Shown one piece after another: positions 17,731 to 26,969 of a DNA stretch of 64,000 nt (its first letter is position 1; the number at the start of each line of letters is the position of its first letter). The notes beneath the pieces are model-generated. The model did not search any database and was not told where the DNA came from. It saw only the letters and a list, made by a program, of their open reading frames with translations. Source of the DNA: Pseudomonas sp. GGS8 (GTDB lineage Bacteria > Pseudomonadota > Gammaproteobacteria > Pseudomonadales > Pseudomonadaceae); contig NZ_JALJWF010000001.1 in the NCBI RefSeq assembly GCF_024168645.1, positions 859,001 through 923,000 on the forward strand. The letters are read 5' to 3'. The position numbers and the translations under genes are program-made.

Positions 17731-18984
17731 CTACAACCAGTCTTTCTCCCATTCACGCCAGGTTTCATGGTCCTGGCGGATTCTGTCGGCGCTCGGGTGC
17801 ACCAGAAATACGGCACCCGGCGAGCTGTTGAGGTCGATGGTCGGCGTTTTTGGGCGACCGTCGGTGAAACGAAAGCGCGCGTTATAAAAGCTCGGCAGAG
17901 CCTCCAGGCGCTTGCGTACATCGAGTTGGGCGAAGACGCCGCTATGGCGGGCGATCAGGTTTAGTCCGCGGGCGTGCTGCTGCAAGCGATAGCGCTTGGG
18001 AAACGATGCCAGTCGGGCCGGCTCCAGATAGCTGGTGCAAGTCAGCGCGACCTGGTCGTTGCCGGTAGCCGCTTGCAGCGCCGGTGGGTTGGCCAGCCCG
18101 GAAAGACGGGCACCGGTTTCCAGCAGGCGCGGGCCGCAAGCCGTGAGGATCACTTCGGTATGGGCCGGACCGTGGGTGATGGCCAAGGCATCGAGCACGC
18201 CTTCGACGTAATCGATCAGCCCATCAAGCTCCGGCGCATCGGCGGGCAGCAGGTCTTCACGGTCATAGATCTTGCGACCGTCGACGCTCAGCGTCTTGGT
18301 GCATTTCCAGACATCAGTGATCCAGTGCTCACCCTGATGGCTGACACTGTTGATAACGTACTCGTCGCCTTCCAGGTATTCCTGCAACAACAGCGCCCGG
18401 TTGCTGCGCATCATCAGGTTAGTAGCGCCGAGAATGCAGTCGATGGCCGCGTGCAGTTGCCCGGCATCGTGGCAGATGAACACATTATCGGAGCCCGCAC
18501 TGTCCAGTGGCTTGACCACCACCGTCGATTCGCCACGAGCCTGGAACCAGGCCAAAGCCTCTGCGCTGGAGGCGGTGCGCAGTTGCGCAGCCACCGGTAA
18601 TCCGGCAGCAGCGACCTGTTCGGCCATCAGCGATTTGTCACGACGGGCGGCAGAGTATTCGGGATCATTACCGGGCAGGCCGAGACGGGCGGCCAGCAAA
18701 TCCGCCAATTCGACACCGAATTCGCTGCCGGTCAACACCGCTGCTGGCGCCTGGGCCGCGAGCTTTTCCAGCAACGGTTCAAGGCCTTCCTCATGCACGC
18801 CGTAGTGCGCGCGGAACAGGGTCTGCGGGCAACTCGCGGCAAAGGCCGGTGGCATGTCGTTGCGTGAACGCACATGCAGCAGTGGGCGATGCTCCGCCAA
18901 AGCCTGGGCCAGCAGAGCGCCGGTGGAATAGGCGTCGACCAGAATCAGCGGCGCCAAAGTGTAGTCAGTGCAAGGGTTGGTCAT
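17731..18984 (-). CDS. ATP-grasp domain ligase (first of two)
   Basis: A 417-residue protein. The N-terminal Rossmann-like part is at about 10-110 ([18 protein letters not shown]). The ATP-grasp fold (about 115-320) has [20 protein letters not shown], the ATP-binding strand [20 protein letters not shown], the hinge [19 protein letters not shown], and the metal-binding [20 protein letters not shown]. Such enzymes activate a carboxylate as acyl-phosphate and join it to an amine, giving dipeptides or amides. It overlaps the end of the mutase epsilon gene by 20 bp, which indicates coupled translation. Substrates are unknown. Confidence 0.85.
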   Translation of the reverse strand: MTNPCTDYTLAPLILVDAYSTGALLAQALAEHRPLLHVRSRNDMPPAFAASCPQTLFRAHYGVHEEGLEPLLEKLAAQAPAAVLTGSEFGVELADLLAARLGLPGNDPEYSAARRDKSLMAEQVAAAGLPVAAQLRTASSAEALAWFQARGESTVVVKPLDSAGSDNVFICHDAGQLHAAIDCILGATNLMMRSNRALLLQEYLEGDEYVINSVSHQGEHWITDVWKCTKTLSVDGRKIYDREDLLPADAPELDGLIDYVEGVLDALAITHGPAHTEVILTACGPRLLETGARLSGLANPPALQAATGNDQVALTCTSYLEPARLASFPKRYRLQQHARGLNLIARHSGVFAQLDVRKRLEALPSFYNARFRFTDGRPKTPTIDLNSSPGAVFLVHPSADRIRQDHETWREWEKDWL

Positions 18985-20221
18985 AACGGTTCACCGTGTA
19001 ATGCAACATCTGGAACAATTCGGACGAGGTAATACCCGGTCCGATCGAAGAAAGACCGCAACTCTGGGGCAGCGGCAGGCCACCGACATTGCCCCAACGC
19101 AAGGCACCGTGGTCGTCAATGCGGGTCGTGGCGCAGCCAGGGTTATCGGGGTGCAGGCAGTAGGGAATGTCGAGCCGCCCACGGGCGAAAGCCTGGAGTA
19201 ACGCGACGCCAATATCGGTGTGCAGGTCCAGCGTGCTTTCCACCAGTTGCCGCGCCTCGAACAACACTTCCTGGCGATAGCCTTCACTGACCGGATCGAT
19301 CTCCAGTGCGTCGCCCGCGGCGGCTTCGGCCGCCATCGCCAGGGCTTCGAGGTTGTCCGCAACCGATGGAATCTGCCGGGATTCGGCAACGGTCTTGACG
19401 ATCAATCGCTCGCAGCCGGCAGCCTGGGTCAGGCGCGCACTGTCATAGATCAGGCGGCGAGCACCATGACCGGTGGTGGGAAAGACCCCCATGTAGGAAT
19501 ACACCACGACATGCCAATGGACGCCGTCCAGATAGTCGGCGGCCAGTTCGCGCAGGGCCTGCAAAGCTCCGAAATCCTGGGCCATGGACGTGCCCTGGGC
19601 GTAGCTTAACGAGACGCTGCGAATGCCTTGCTGGCGAAAGAACAAAGCCTCAAGCAAGGTCATCGCGATCAGCATTGACGGCGGGCACAGCTGACCCAGC
19701 AAACAACCGCCGAAGCTCTCTATATGACCATGCGCAGTGGCATCGGCCAGCAACTGACAACTTTGCGCCCAAGCCTCGATTGCCCGCGCCAGAGGCAAAC
19801 GGCTGTAAGGCATGCAGTAGGACACCGGGCCGCCTTCGGTGGCGTCGAGCCCGAGGGCCGCCAATCGCTTGAAAACATTCTGCGGTTGGGCGGTGCCATG
19901 GCGGACCTGGATCGGGAACGACGGGCCGTAGAGCCCATCGAGCATGCCACGCACCGCTTCCAGCGGATGGCTGATGATCGGGAAACCGTTCAGCGGGCTG
20001 TCGCTGTTCAGGCACTGCAGCGCGCTCTGGTAGTCACCGACCCGGGTGTAGCTGTCCAGGGTGATGGTTCCGATGGTGGCGCAGGGTAACCCGGCCACCG
20101 CGGCCAACCCGGCGCGCATCGGCGCCAATCCGCCGAAGCCCATGCGCGGTTGCACCACCAGTTCGCGCCGTTCCCGAGCCTGCTCGATGAAACGCTGGAA
20201 ATGACCTCCTGTCATGTCCAT
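18965..20221 (-). CDS. glutamate mutase epsilon-subunit homologue
   Basis: A 418-residue TIM barrel homologous to the epsilon subunit of adenosylcobalamin-dependent glutamate mutase, which interconverts L-glutamate and 3-methylaspartate. The residues that bind glutamate are kept: R26 (VVQPRMG), R60 (LDSYTR) and R107 (VRHGT) match the arginine claw, and E129, Y135 and Y139 match the active-site Glu/Tyr set (TEGGPVSYCMPYSR). The rest is divergent and shorter than the usual 480 residues. I start at the ATG at 20221; a GTG at 20224 touches the upstream stop. The B12-binding partner is encoded at 22991, two genes upstream in the operon. Confidence 0.85.
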   Translation of the reverse strand: MDMTGGHFQRFIEQARERRELVVQPRMGFGGLAPMRAGLAAVAGLPCATIGTITLDSYTRVGDYQSALQCLNSDSPLNGFPIISHPLEAVRGMLDGLYGPSFPIQVRHGTAQPQNVFKRLAALGLDATEGGPVSYCMPYSRLPLARAIEAWAQSCQLLADATAHGHIESFGGCLLGQLCPPSMLIAMTLLEALFFRQQGIRSVSLSYAQGTSMAQDFGALQALRELAADYLDGVHWHVVVYSYMGVFPTTGHGARRLIYDSARLTQAAGCERLIVKTVAESRQIPSVADNLEALAMAAEAAAGDALEIDPVSEGYRQEVLFEARQLVESTLDLHTDIGVALLQAFARGRLDIPYCLHPDNPGCATTRIDDHGALRWGNVGGLPLPQSCGLSSIGPGITSSELFQMLHYTVNRYDQPLH

Positions 20222-20224
20222 CAC

Positions 20225-21721
20225 TCAGCGCCCCGACACCAGTTCAACCACGTTTTCACCCGTGGCCGGGTCGAAACGGGTTATCCGGCCCTTATGCGGA
20301 TCACCGGCGCGAACCCGGGCAATCAGGCTGCTGTCGCTATCAAAATCGATCTGCTGATGGGCGTACAGACTGCGTAGCGCTGGCAACGGCAAGCCGCTGA
20401 CCTGGTTCAGCCACAGGCTCAGAGCGCTGTCCTGGCGACTACCGGCCAGGACACCGTGAAGGTCCTCCAGATCTGCCAGACGCTCAGGGTGACAGGTCGT
20501 GATGAAGCTCGACAGCTCGCGGCCACGCTCGACGAAGGGCGCGAACTGCAGACAAGTCAGTTGTATCTCGTCGAGCCCGAACGCCTCGTTGGCGAAACGA
20601 TTCGCCAGCGCCCGACGAGCGTCCTTGCCTTCGGCCCCGGCGTAGGCCGACAGTGCCAGGTCGATCAGGCGCTGGGGCATTTCCTTTTTGCGCATCAAGC
20701 CCTGGGCCAGCTCCAGGTATTCGCTGATACCGTCATGGTAGTGACGACCCTGTACGTACTGCGCCTTGAGCCCGCGAAAGTGCGCCATCAGCATTGGGTT
20801 GGCGCAGTCTGATTCGGTGAAACTGAACGCCAGTTCTTCGAAGCGGAAATCGAGAAACTCGGTAATCAACTCCCAGTGGTCTTCCACCCGGTAGCTCACC
20901 AGGTCGTAGATGCTGATGAAGTCCGGGTCGGCGCTTTCGCTGCCGCTGGCCACCCTACGTTCAGCCCGCTGTTCGTCGAAGCCCTCACCGAACAGTTCGA
21001 CGAAATACACCTGGGCCACCCCATCAAGGGCCTGGAGCAGGCCGCGAAATCCCTGGCGCCGACACTCGTCGACGTTCAGCCCCAAACGTTGGGCCAGGCG
21101 CATGATCCAAGTGAAGTAATGCTTCTGTTCCTTGCGCGAATCACCAGTGACCACCGCGTCGACACCGCCTTGCCACCAGGCCGCACGCCCGTAGAAGTCG
21201 GCGACCGCCAGGTTGCAACTGTTACAGAACGTCGGGCGGCCGTCGCCAGCGGTACGATGGCCGTTCATCAGCACATCGAAGCGGTTCATCGCGCGCACCT
21301 GCCCGGGGAATGGCAAGTGACGTTCGAACGGGCGAATCTGCTGGTGATCGACCACCAGCATCTCGACCCGAGGATCGTCATACAAGTGCAGGGCCCGATA
21401 GACCCGGTCGATGTTCGCCATGACCGCATCCGGGACCCCGGCGTGACGCATGTTGGCAATGCGCAGGAAGAAGGTACGGCCATGCAGTACGTTCAGGTGC
21501 AGTTGCACGGCGCGGATCAGCGACACGGTGTAGGAACTGTCCTTGCCGCCGCCATAGGCCACCATCAGCTTGTAGTCCGCGAGCCCGTCAACACCGCCGG
21601 CGGCATCGATCAACCGTTCCCCCAAGGTGGCGACGGCACGTCGGTCCACCGCACTGAGGTAGCGATTCAACTCGCCGAGCAAGGGGGCGTCGGCCATTTC
21701 AGAGGTAATGGCAATGTTCAT
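20225..21721 (-). CDS. PP-loop (N-type ATP pyrophosphatase) superfamily enzyme
   Basis: A 498-residue protein with the PP-loop YGGGKDSSYTVSL at 56-68, used to bind ATP and form an adenylate with release of pyrophosphate. A CxxC pair (TFCNSCN, C166/C169) and the following GDSRKEQKHYF are typical of TtcA/TilS- and amidotransferase-like members and could bind zinc or take part in thiolation. The C-terminal 250 residues are unlike families I know. It likely adenylates a carboxylate or carbonyl of a pathway intermediate for amidation or sulfur insertion. It overlaps the upstream ATP-grasp gene as ATGA. Confidence 0.75.
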   Translation of the reverse strand: MNIAITSEMADAPLLGELNRYLSAVDRRAVATLGERLIDAAGGVDGLADYKLMVAYGGGKDSSYTVSLIRAVQLHLNVLHGRTFFLRIANMRHAGVPDAVMANIDRVYRALHLYDDPRVEMLVVDHQQIRPFERHLPFPGQVRAMNRFDVLMNGHRTAGDGRPTFCNSCNLAVADFYGRAAWWQGGVDAVVTGDSRKEQKHYFTWIMRLAQRLGLNVDECRRQGFRGLLQALDGVAQVYFVELFGEGFDEQRAERRVASGSESADPDFISIYDLVSYRVEDHWELITEFLDFRFEELAFSFTESDCANPMLMAHFRGLKAQYVQGRHYHDGISEYLELAQGLMRKKEMPQRLIDLALSAYAGAEGKDARRALANRFANEAFGLDEIQLTCLQFAPFVERGRELSSFITTCHPERLADLEDLHGVLAGSRQDSALSLWLNQVSGLPLPALRSLYAHQQIDFDSDSSLIARVRAGDPHKGRITRFDPATGENVVELVSGR

Positions 21722-22956
21722 ATCGGTTCGGCCTGGAAGTGAAAGTTCTTGATCGCGTGGTGGATGTCGCTCTCGATATCCATTTCGCTCGCGTCGGTGA
21801 AAATGAAGCGACCGCTGTGCAGGGCGTCGTAGCTGCCGCCGGCTTCAAGTATCTGTCCGGGCCGGGGCAGCAGTTCTCGCCAGAGCGAGTTCAGGTGCGG
21901 GCGCAGCGTTTGCGCCTCGATTACCCGGCATGGCAGTTGTGCCGGTTTGGGGACGACCAGCCAGCCACCGCTGGGATCCGCCTGGATCGTCGGCAAGGGC
22001 ACGCGCTCACCGGCCAGGCCTTTGAGCCAATGCTCATAGAGGTTCACACCGAAGACTTTGTTGATCAGATGTGGCACTTCGCTGCCGCCCACCCGGGCTC
22101 CCACTTCAAGGAACACAAGCGATTCATCCGCCTCGACGAATATCTCCAGGTGAAAGGCGCTGTTGCGCAGGTCCAATGCCCGCAGGCAGGACTCGCTGAA
22201 GACTTCGATCCGGGTGCGCAACTCCGAAGACTGGAGGATCACTGAACCCAGCGGTTTGGCGTTGGTGAAATCCAGGCAGCTGTTGATGTAGCGCGACACC
22301 ACCTGGAAAGGCACCCCGGCGCTGTCATCGGTGAAACCGTCGATGTGATAAGTCTGGCCCTGGATGAAGGCCTCGACCTCATAGCGCCTCAGGTCCACTT
22401 CGCTGAGTATCACGCGCAGGGCCTGGGCGTCCTCGACCTTGGCGACGCCGATGCTGGCGGCGCCATCCACCGGTTTGACGATCACCGGATAGCCGACGGC
22501 ATCGGCGAACTCCAGCGCCTGTTCCACGTCACTGCAGCGAATGAACGGTGGCACCGCCAGGCCGTGTTCCCGGAGGACTTCTTTCATTCGTGCCTTGTCG
22601 CGGTAAACCGCCACCTGCTCCAGGCCGTGACCAGGAATGTTCAGGGTCTGTCGTACCCACGCCGCGATCTCCAGAGTGAACTCCGACAGCGCGATCAATT
22701 GGTCCACGGGACCGACGCGATCGATGATTTCCTGAACGCCTGCCAACAACTGAGGGTACTGATTGACGTCATCGACCTGTACCAGATGGGCGATGTGCTC
22801 CCGGGGGGCCAGTACGCCCTCGGCGCCAAGGCCGTCGACCACATAGCTGATCCGATGTCGCTGATGATCGAAGAACTCTTCGTAGCGGGTCAGTTCATTG
22901 TCCCAGCGACTTGAGTCCTGGAAACGCGGCCAGCGATTGACGATAACGATATGCAT
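21718..22956 (-). CDS. ATP-grasp domain ligase (second of two)
   Basis: A 412-residue protein of the carboxylate-amine ligase type. The pre-ATP-grasp domain spans about 1-105. The ATP-grasp core has YRDKARMKEVLREHGLAVPP, YPVIVKPVDGAASIGVAKVE, YEVEAFIQGQTYHIDGFTDD, and the metal site HLEIFVEADESLVFLEVGAR followed by VGGSEVPHLI. It shares little direct identity with the other ligase at 17731, so the two probably act on different couplings. The ATG at 22956 (MHIVIVNRWP) gives the family N-terminus. The stop overlaps the next start. Confidence 0.87.
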   Translation of the reverse strand: MHIVIVNRWPRFQDSSRWDNELTRYEEFFDHQRHRISYVVDGLGAEGVLAPREHIAHLVQVDDVNQYPQLLAGVQEIIDRVGPVDQLIALSEFTLEIAAWVRQTLNIPGHGLEQVAVYRDKARMKEVLREHGLAVPPFIRCSDVEQALEFADAVGYPVIVKPVDGAASIGVAKVEDAQALRVILSEVDLRRYEVEAFIQGQTYHIDGFTDDSAGVPFQVVSRYINSCLDFTNAKPLGSVILQSSELRTRIEVFSESCLRALDLRNSAFHLEIFVEADESLVFLEVGARVGGSEVPHLINKVFGVNLYEHWLKGLAGERVPLPTIQADPSGGWLVVPKPAQLPCRVIEAQTLRPHLNSLWRELLPRPGQILEAGGSYDALHSGRFIFTDASEMDIESDIHHAIKNFHFQAEPI

Positions 22957-22990
22957 CGATTCGATCCTGTGAAAAAAAAGAAGGCTGGAC

Positions 22991-23446
22991 TCAGGTCCAG
23001 CACGGCGCCGTGCCGGTACCCAGGACGAGTGCAGGTTTCGAGCGCTCAAGGGTGTTCAGGTAGTTTTCGAAGTCCTCGATGGCGTCGGGACCGATGAACA
23101 CCTCGTTGAAACCGGCGGCCAGCAGCTCCTGGCGAACCGCCCGCGTCTGGTCTTCCGAGGTGGTCAACTTGCCACCGATGACACAATGCAGATCCGGGTG
23201 GTGTTGACGCACCTGACGAATCAGCTCCAGCCCCTGGAAATGTCCATGCCCGTTGACGCTGCTGACCACCAACAATTGCGTGCGCCGCAGCTCAAGGGTG
23301 GCGAGAACCACCTCCACCGGGGTGCAACTGCCGAGGTTCTTGACGTTGAAACCGTGCTCCGCCAACCACAGCTGCAGATAAACCAGATTCCACATGTGCG
23401 AATCCGATTCGACGGTTGCAATCAGGCAGTCTTGCGATCCTTTCAT
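22991..23446 (-). CDS. B12-binding protein, glutamate mutase sigma-subunit homologue
   Basis: A 151-residue cobalamin-binding domain. The base-off/His-on motif D-x-H-x-x-G appears as D15-S-H17-M-W-N20: the cobalt-ligating His is present, but the Gly is Asn. LLVVSSVNGHGHFQGLELIR and CVIGGKL supply the nucleotide-tail loops (SxL and GG). Usual length for this subunit is about 137. With the epsilon homologue at 18965 it should form a heteromeric carbon-skeleton mutase. No MutL-type chaperone gene is nearby. The stop of this gene is 34 bp before ATP-grasp ligase 2, and its start overlaps the MFS stop (ATGA). Confidence 0.85.
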   Translation of the reverse strand: MKGSQDCLIATVESDSHMWNLVYLQLWLAEHGFNVKNLGSCTPVEVVLATLELRRTQLLVVSSVNGHGHFQGLELIRQVRQHHPDLHCVIGGKLTTSEDQTRAVRQELLAAGFNEVFIGPDAIEDFENYLNTLERSKPALVLGTGTAPCWT

Positions 23447-24666
23447 TGCGTTGCCTCCATGGCTGAGGGGGAAAAGTCCAGGGCGGTGCGAAAGCGCCGG
23501 GTGGTCAGGTTGAACAGCAAGGCGCCGGGGATGATGAGCAGCAGCGCGAGGGCCAGGATCAATGTCTGGACCCCGTACTCATGGCCGATACTGGCGGTCA
23601 GCAGGCCGCCCAATGGGTAGGACAGCAGGTTGACCAGGTAGAACGGGCCCATCACCTTGCCCAAGTGGTCGGCGGCAATCGCCTTGATACGCTGAGTCCG
23701 ATTGAACACGTTGAACAAGGCACAGCCGGCCATCGCCAGGAGAAAACTGATGGCATAGAGCGCTACACCGCTGGCCGCTCCCATACAGATCAGGCCCAGG
23801 CAGAGCAAGGCAAAACCCAATGTACCGAGGCGGTAGATCGACATCCGCGCCAGCAGCCGCGGCACCAGAATGAAATTGAGCAAGCCCAGTGCACCGGCAC
23901 CGGCGTTCATCAGGCCGAACACCCCGTCGGCGGCACCGAACACGCCACTGATGACAAAGGCATTGGCACTCAGAACGCAGGCAAAGGCCAGGTTGATGGT
24001 GAAATTGAGCAGCGCCAGGGATAAGACCGGCGGATTGTTCGATAACAGACTCCAGCCCAGGACCAGGTCCTTGCGGATGCTCTTCGGCGGGCTGGCCGAC
24101 TGGGTATTGGGCAGGCCTTTCCAACACACACCCGCCACGGCGAATGCCAGCGCCGCCAGCCCCAGAAGCAGGCGCTTGTCGGCGTACATCGCCAGCAGTG
24201 CCGCCAGCGCCGGGCCCAGCGCCATGGCCAGCAGCTCCATGTTCTGCACCAGGGATTGGCAGTGGGCCAGGCGTTCGGGACCGGCGATCAGCGGTACGCT
24301 CTTTTCCACCGCCATACGCACCGGCGCCATCAGCAGCGAGAGCACGATGCCGTTGCCGATCAGGGCCCAGACCGTAAGCATTGGCGCATACCAGCAGACC
24401 CCGGCAGTCAACCCCAGGCTCACCGCTCGCGCGGTATTGGCGTGGCGAAACAGCAGACGCCCGCCGAAGCGGTCCGCCAGCAGTCCGGCAAACGGATAGG
24501 CCAGCAGTGCCGGTAGCCACTCCAGAGCGAACGCCACTCCGGAGTAACGGACATTGCCGGTGAGCTGGAAGATCATCAACGGCACTGCGAACAGCACCGT
24601 TTGTTCCGCCAACAGAGCGAACAGCAGGCCGGCACCGAAACGCCGCAGCCGGGCTGTGTCATGCAT
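23443..24666 (-). CDS. MFS transporter, probable product exporter
   Basis: A 407-residue protein with about 12 hydrophobic helices of the MFS enterobactin/macrolide exporter type. FALEWLPALLAYPFAGLLAD then RFGGR is the loop 2-3 motif, and a second half starts around NPPVLSLALLNFTINL. The position inside the biosynthetic operon, with an 8-base overlap with the monooxygenase stop (ATGCATGA), suggests export of, and self-protection from, the pathway product. Confidence 0.88.
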   Translation of the reverse strand: MHDTARLRRFGAGLLFALLAEQTVLFAVPLMIFQLTGNVRYSGVAFALEWLPALLAYPFAGLLADRFGGRLLFRHANTARAVSLGLTAGVCWYAPMLTVWALIGNGIVLSLLMAPVRMAVEKSVPLIAGPERLAHCQSLVQNMELLAMALGPALAALLAMYADKRLLLGLAALAFAVAGVCWKGLPNTQSASPPKSIRKDLVLGWSLLSNNPPVLSLALLNFTINLAFACVLSANAFVISGVFGAADGVFGLMNAGAGALGLLNFILVPRLLARMSIYRLGTLGFALLCLGLICMGAASGVALYAISFLLAMAGCALFNVFNRTQRIKAIAADHLGKVMGPFYLVNLLSYPLGGLLTASIGHEYGVQTLILALALLLIIPGALLFNLTTRRFRTALDFSPSAMEATQ

Positions 24667-25729
24667 GCTGGCTTTCCAGTTCGGCCTCGAGCTTGCGCAG
24701 GCGTGGCAACACATGGCGACAGAAACCGCGCATTTCGTCACGGGTCGGCCAGCCGGAAAAGATGAACTCGCTGACCCCTACTTTCTTGTATTCCAGCAGA
24801 TATTCAGCCACTTCCTGATAGCTGCCGACCACGCACAGCGCCGGGCCGCCACGGTAGGCCACGGCTCCGGACCAGAGCATTGGCGACAGCCAGTCATGCT
24901 CAGCCTTGTCGGCCAGACGGAACGAAGTCTTGACGGCCTCGGAGTCGCAACGCCCGACGAACTGACGTACCCATTCGCGATGCTGCTCATCCGGGTTTTC
25001 CATCATGCTTTCAACGGCCGACAGGGCTTGCGCACGGGTTTCCCGAGCCAGCACATGCATGCGAATCCCCACCGAACAACCCGCCTCGAGCACTGCCCGG
25101 CTGGCCTCGGCGATACCCTGCGGCGTGTCGCCGTAGCGTAACCAGCAATCGCTGTGTTTCACGGCGATCTGCTGGGCGATTTCCGAAGCGCCGCTCAGAT
25201 AGATGTGTGGACGTTCGTTGTCCTTGAAAGGCAGTCCCAATTGCGCTTGCTCGATACGGTAATGAGCGCCGTGATGGGTCAGGGGCGTTTCGCCTTTCCA
25301 GAAACGATGCAAGATCTCGAGGAATTCGCTGGTGCGTTCATAACGTCCGTCGTGGGCCACGAAGTCGCCATAAAAGGCTTGTTCATCGGGGGAAATACCG
25401 GCGACCAGGTTCAATGCAATACGCTTGTCGGACATCCACGACACGGTATTGACGATCTGCGTGAACAGCGTCGGCGGCAGCAGGCCGGGGCGATACGCCA
25501 GGATGAATTTGACTCGGCTGGTCTCTCGGACCAGGGCGCCGATCATTGGCAGCGGGTCAGGCATGTGGTAGCTGATACCCATCAGCAACGAGTCGATCCC
25601 CAACTCATCGGCTTCCTGAGCGAAGTCGACAATACCGGCAAAGTCCAGGGCACCAGTGTTGTATTTCTCGGAAGCCTTTTGTTGACCGCTGTCGAGCGGT
25701 GAGCACCAGTGGATACGCAACGCGGGCAT
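24659..25729 (-). CDS. luciferase-like (LLM) flavin-dependent monooxygenase
   Basis: A 356-residue bacterial-luciferase fold enzyme close to the alkanesulfonate monooxygenase SsuD group: IDSLLMGISYHMPDPLPMIG, VKFILAYRPGLLPPTLFTQI, WMSDKRIALNLVAGISPDEQ, RPHIYLSGASEIAQQIA and VVGSYQEVAEYLLEY. It uses FMNH2 and O2; the reductase partner is not in the operon. Likely an oxidation or C-S/C-N cleavage step on the product. The ATG at 25729 follows GGAG. An in-frame extension to 25840 looks non-coding. Confidence 0.9.
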   Translation of the reverse strand: MPALRIHWCSPLDSGQQKASEKYNTGALDFAGIVDFAQEADELGIDSLLMGISYHMPDPLPMIGALVRETSRVKFILAYRPGLLPPTLFTQIVNTVSWMSDKRIALNLVAGISPDEQAFYGDFVAHDGRYERTSEFLEILHRFWKGETPLTHHGAHYRIEQAQLGLPFKDNERPHIYLSGASEIAQQIAVKHSDCWLRYGDTPQGIAEASRAVLEAGCSVGIRMHVLARETRAQALSAVESMMENPDEQHREWVRQFVGRCDSEAVKTSFRLADKAEHDWLSPMLWSGAVAYRGGPALCVVGSYQEVAEYLLEYKKVGVSEFIFSGWPTRDEMRGFCRHVLPRLRKLEAELESQHA

Positions 25730-25793
25730 GGTTTTTCTCCAGAGCAGCGCCTGCCGCCGCCTGAAAGCGGGGCAGCGCAAAAGTGACGGTGGG

Positions 25794-26723
25794 TCAGAAC
25801 AGGAAGCTGGTACCGACGGTGCGGTCGAACAGCGCAACATCGCGGATGCGACGTTTGCCGCAGATAAACTTCAGCAGTCGCTCGATCCCCAGCCCGCCGC
25901 CGGCGCTCGGATGAAGCAGGCCGCGCTTGGCGACTTGGAGATAATTGGCGAAGGGCGCAAGGTCCATCGACAACTCTTCCATGCGGTAGATGATCTGTTC
26001 GTACTCGAACTCTCGTTCGGCACCCGACAGGGCTTCGCCATAGCTGTCGGGATAGATCAGGTCGTAGTTGTTGTACTGGCCGCGCTTGCCGGGTGTTTCG
26101 CGATCATAGAATTCCCGGCGGTAGTTGGTGACGAAGAACGGCGTGTGGGCCTTGGCCGACATGATCTTCTCGAAGTCGTCGCCATACTCGGCGCGCAACT
26201 CGTCCGAGCTGTACATCGGAAAGTGCGTCTCGTAGTGCGGCAGCTGGCGATTGAGGTGGGCCAGCTGGGCCGAGCAGTGTTGCCTGACCTCGGCGAAGGT
26301 GTGCTTGATCAAGCCTTCGATCAGCGCCATGACCTGGTGCATGTTGCCGCCACGTATTTCGAAGTCGAACTGGGAGAATTCCAGCAAGTGGTTTTCCGAA
26401 TCCTTGATCTCGGCTTTTTCCAGACGAATGTTCGGCGCCACGATAAAGATCTTGTCATGACCTCGGGCAGTCAATGCCAGCTGTTTATGGAAGATCATGC
26501 TGGCGGTCAGTTTCAGGCGCCGCGTTTCATACTGGAGTTCAGCGGGGTAGACCGCATGGTTCAAGGGGTCAGTGATGGGCGACATGAGAATGGGCATCAG
26601 CTGCTTGAAGTCGCGCTCCAGCAAATATTGTTGCAATGCCTGCAGCACGCGACCGCGGATAATCGCGATCGCTTCAACGTCCGGGTGATTAAAATCGTCG
26701 AAATTACGCTGAATTTCTTCCAT
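25794..26723 (-). CDS. AsnRS-like amide synthetase lacking the anticodon domain (archaeal-type asparagine synthetase relative)
   Basis: A 309-residue class II aminoacyl-tRNA-synthetase catalytic core with no anticodon-binding OB domain. Motif 2 region: APNIRLEKAEIKDSENHLLE followed by FSQFDFEI. Motif 3: GGGLGIERLLKFICG. This layout is that of the stand-alone AspRS/AsnRS paralogues in archaea that make asparagine from aspartate. In an operon with a methylaspartate-type mutase, amidation of a (methyl)aspartate-like acid is an attractive inference. First gene of the minus-strand operon. Confidence 0.8.
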   Translation of the reverse strand: MEEIQRNFDDFNHPDVEAIAIIRGRVLQALQQYLLERDFKQLMPILMSPITDPLNHAVYPAELQYETRRLKLTASMIFHKQLALTARGHDKIFIVAPNIRLEKAEIKDSENHLLEFSQFDFEIRGGNMHQVMALIEGLIKHTFAEVRQHCSAQLAHLNRQLPHYETHFPMYSSDELRAEYGDDFEKIMSAKAHTPFFVTNYRREFYDRETPGKRGQYNNYDLIYPDSYGEALSGAEREFEYEQIIYRMEELSMDLAPFANYLQVAKRGLLHPSAGGGLGIERLLKFICGKRRIRDVALFDRTVGTSFLF

Positions 26724-26969
26724 GTTGCGCTCAATATCCAGGGTTAGGAAGTGCCCGATTATTGGTTAAACACGCAAAAACTCAATGTACAGATTTGCCC
26801 TAAAAAGCAACCCAGATGCATTGTCTGGTTGTCCCGCCCGGTAATTGGATGGACCATTACCGGCTATGTACCTGATGGCTTCATTCGAACGGCACTGCCT
26901 GTTCAAGGGCGTGGTTTCGAATGCTGTTTCAGTCGCGAGTTTTCATGAGTTCCTGTTTAGAGTCCCTTT
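26724..26969. promoter_or_regulatory. divergent promoter region with inverted repeat
   Basis: A 246-bp gene-free region between the biosynthetic operon (-) and the transporter/amidase unit (+). It holds the perfect inverted repeat CGGTAAT-N10-ATTACCG at 26839-26862 (arms with TGGATGGACC between), a good candidate operator. The MocR regulator encoded at the far end of the operon is the obvious candidate ligand-responsive binder. That link is inferred. Confidence 0.5.

Noticed and set aside
20876..21742. Plus-strand frame of 288 codons over the PP-loop gene
   Set aside because: Antisense shadow; the minus-strand gene has clear PP-loop and CxxC motifs and overlapping start/stop with its neighbours.
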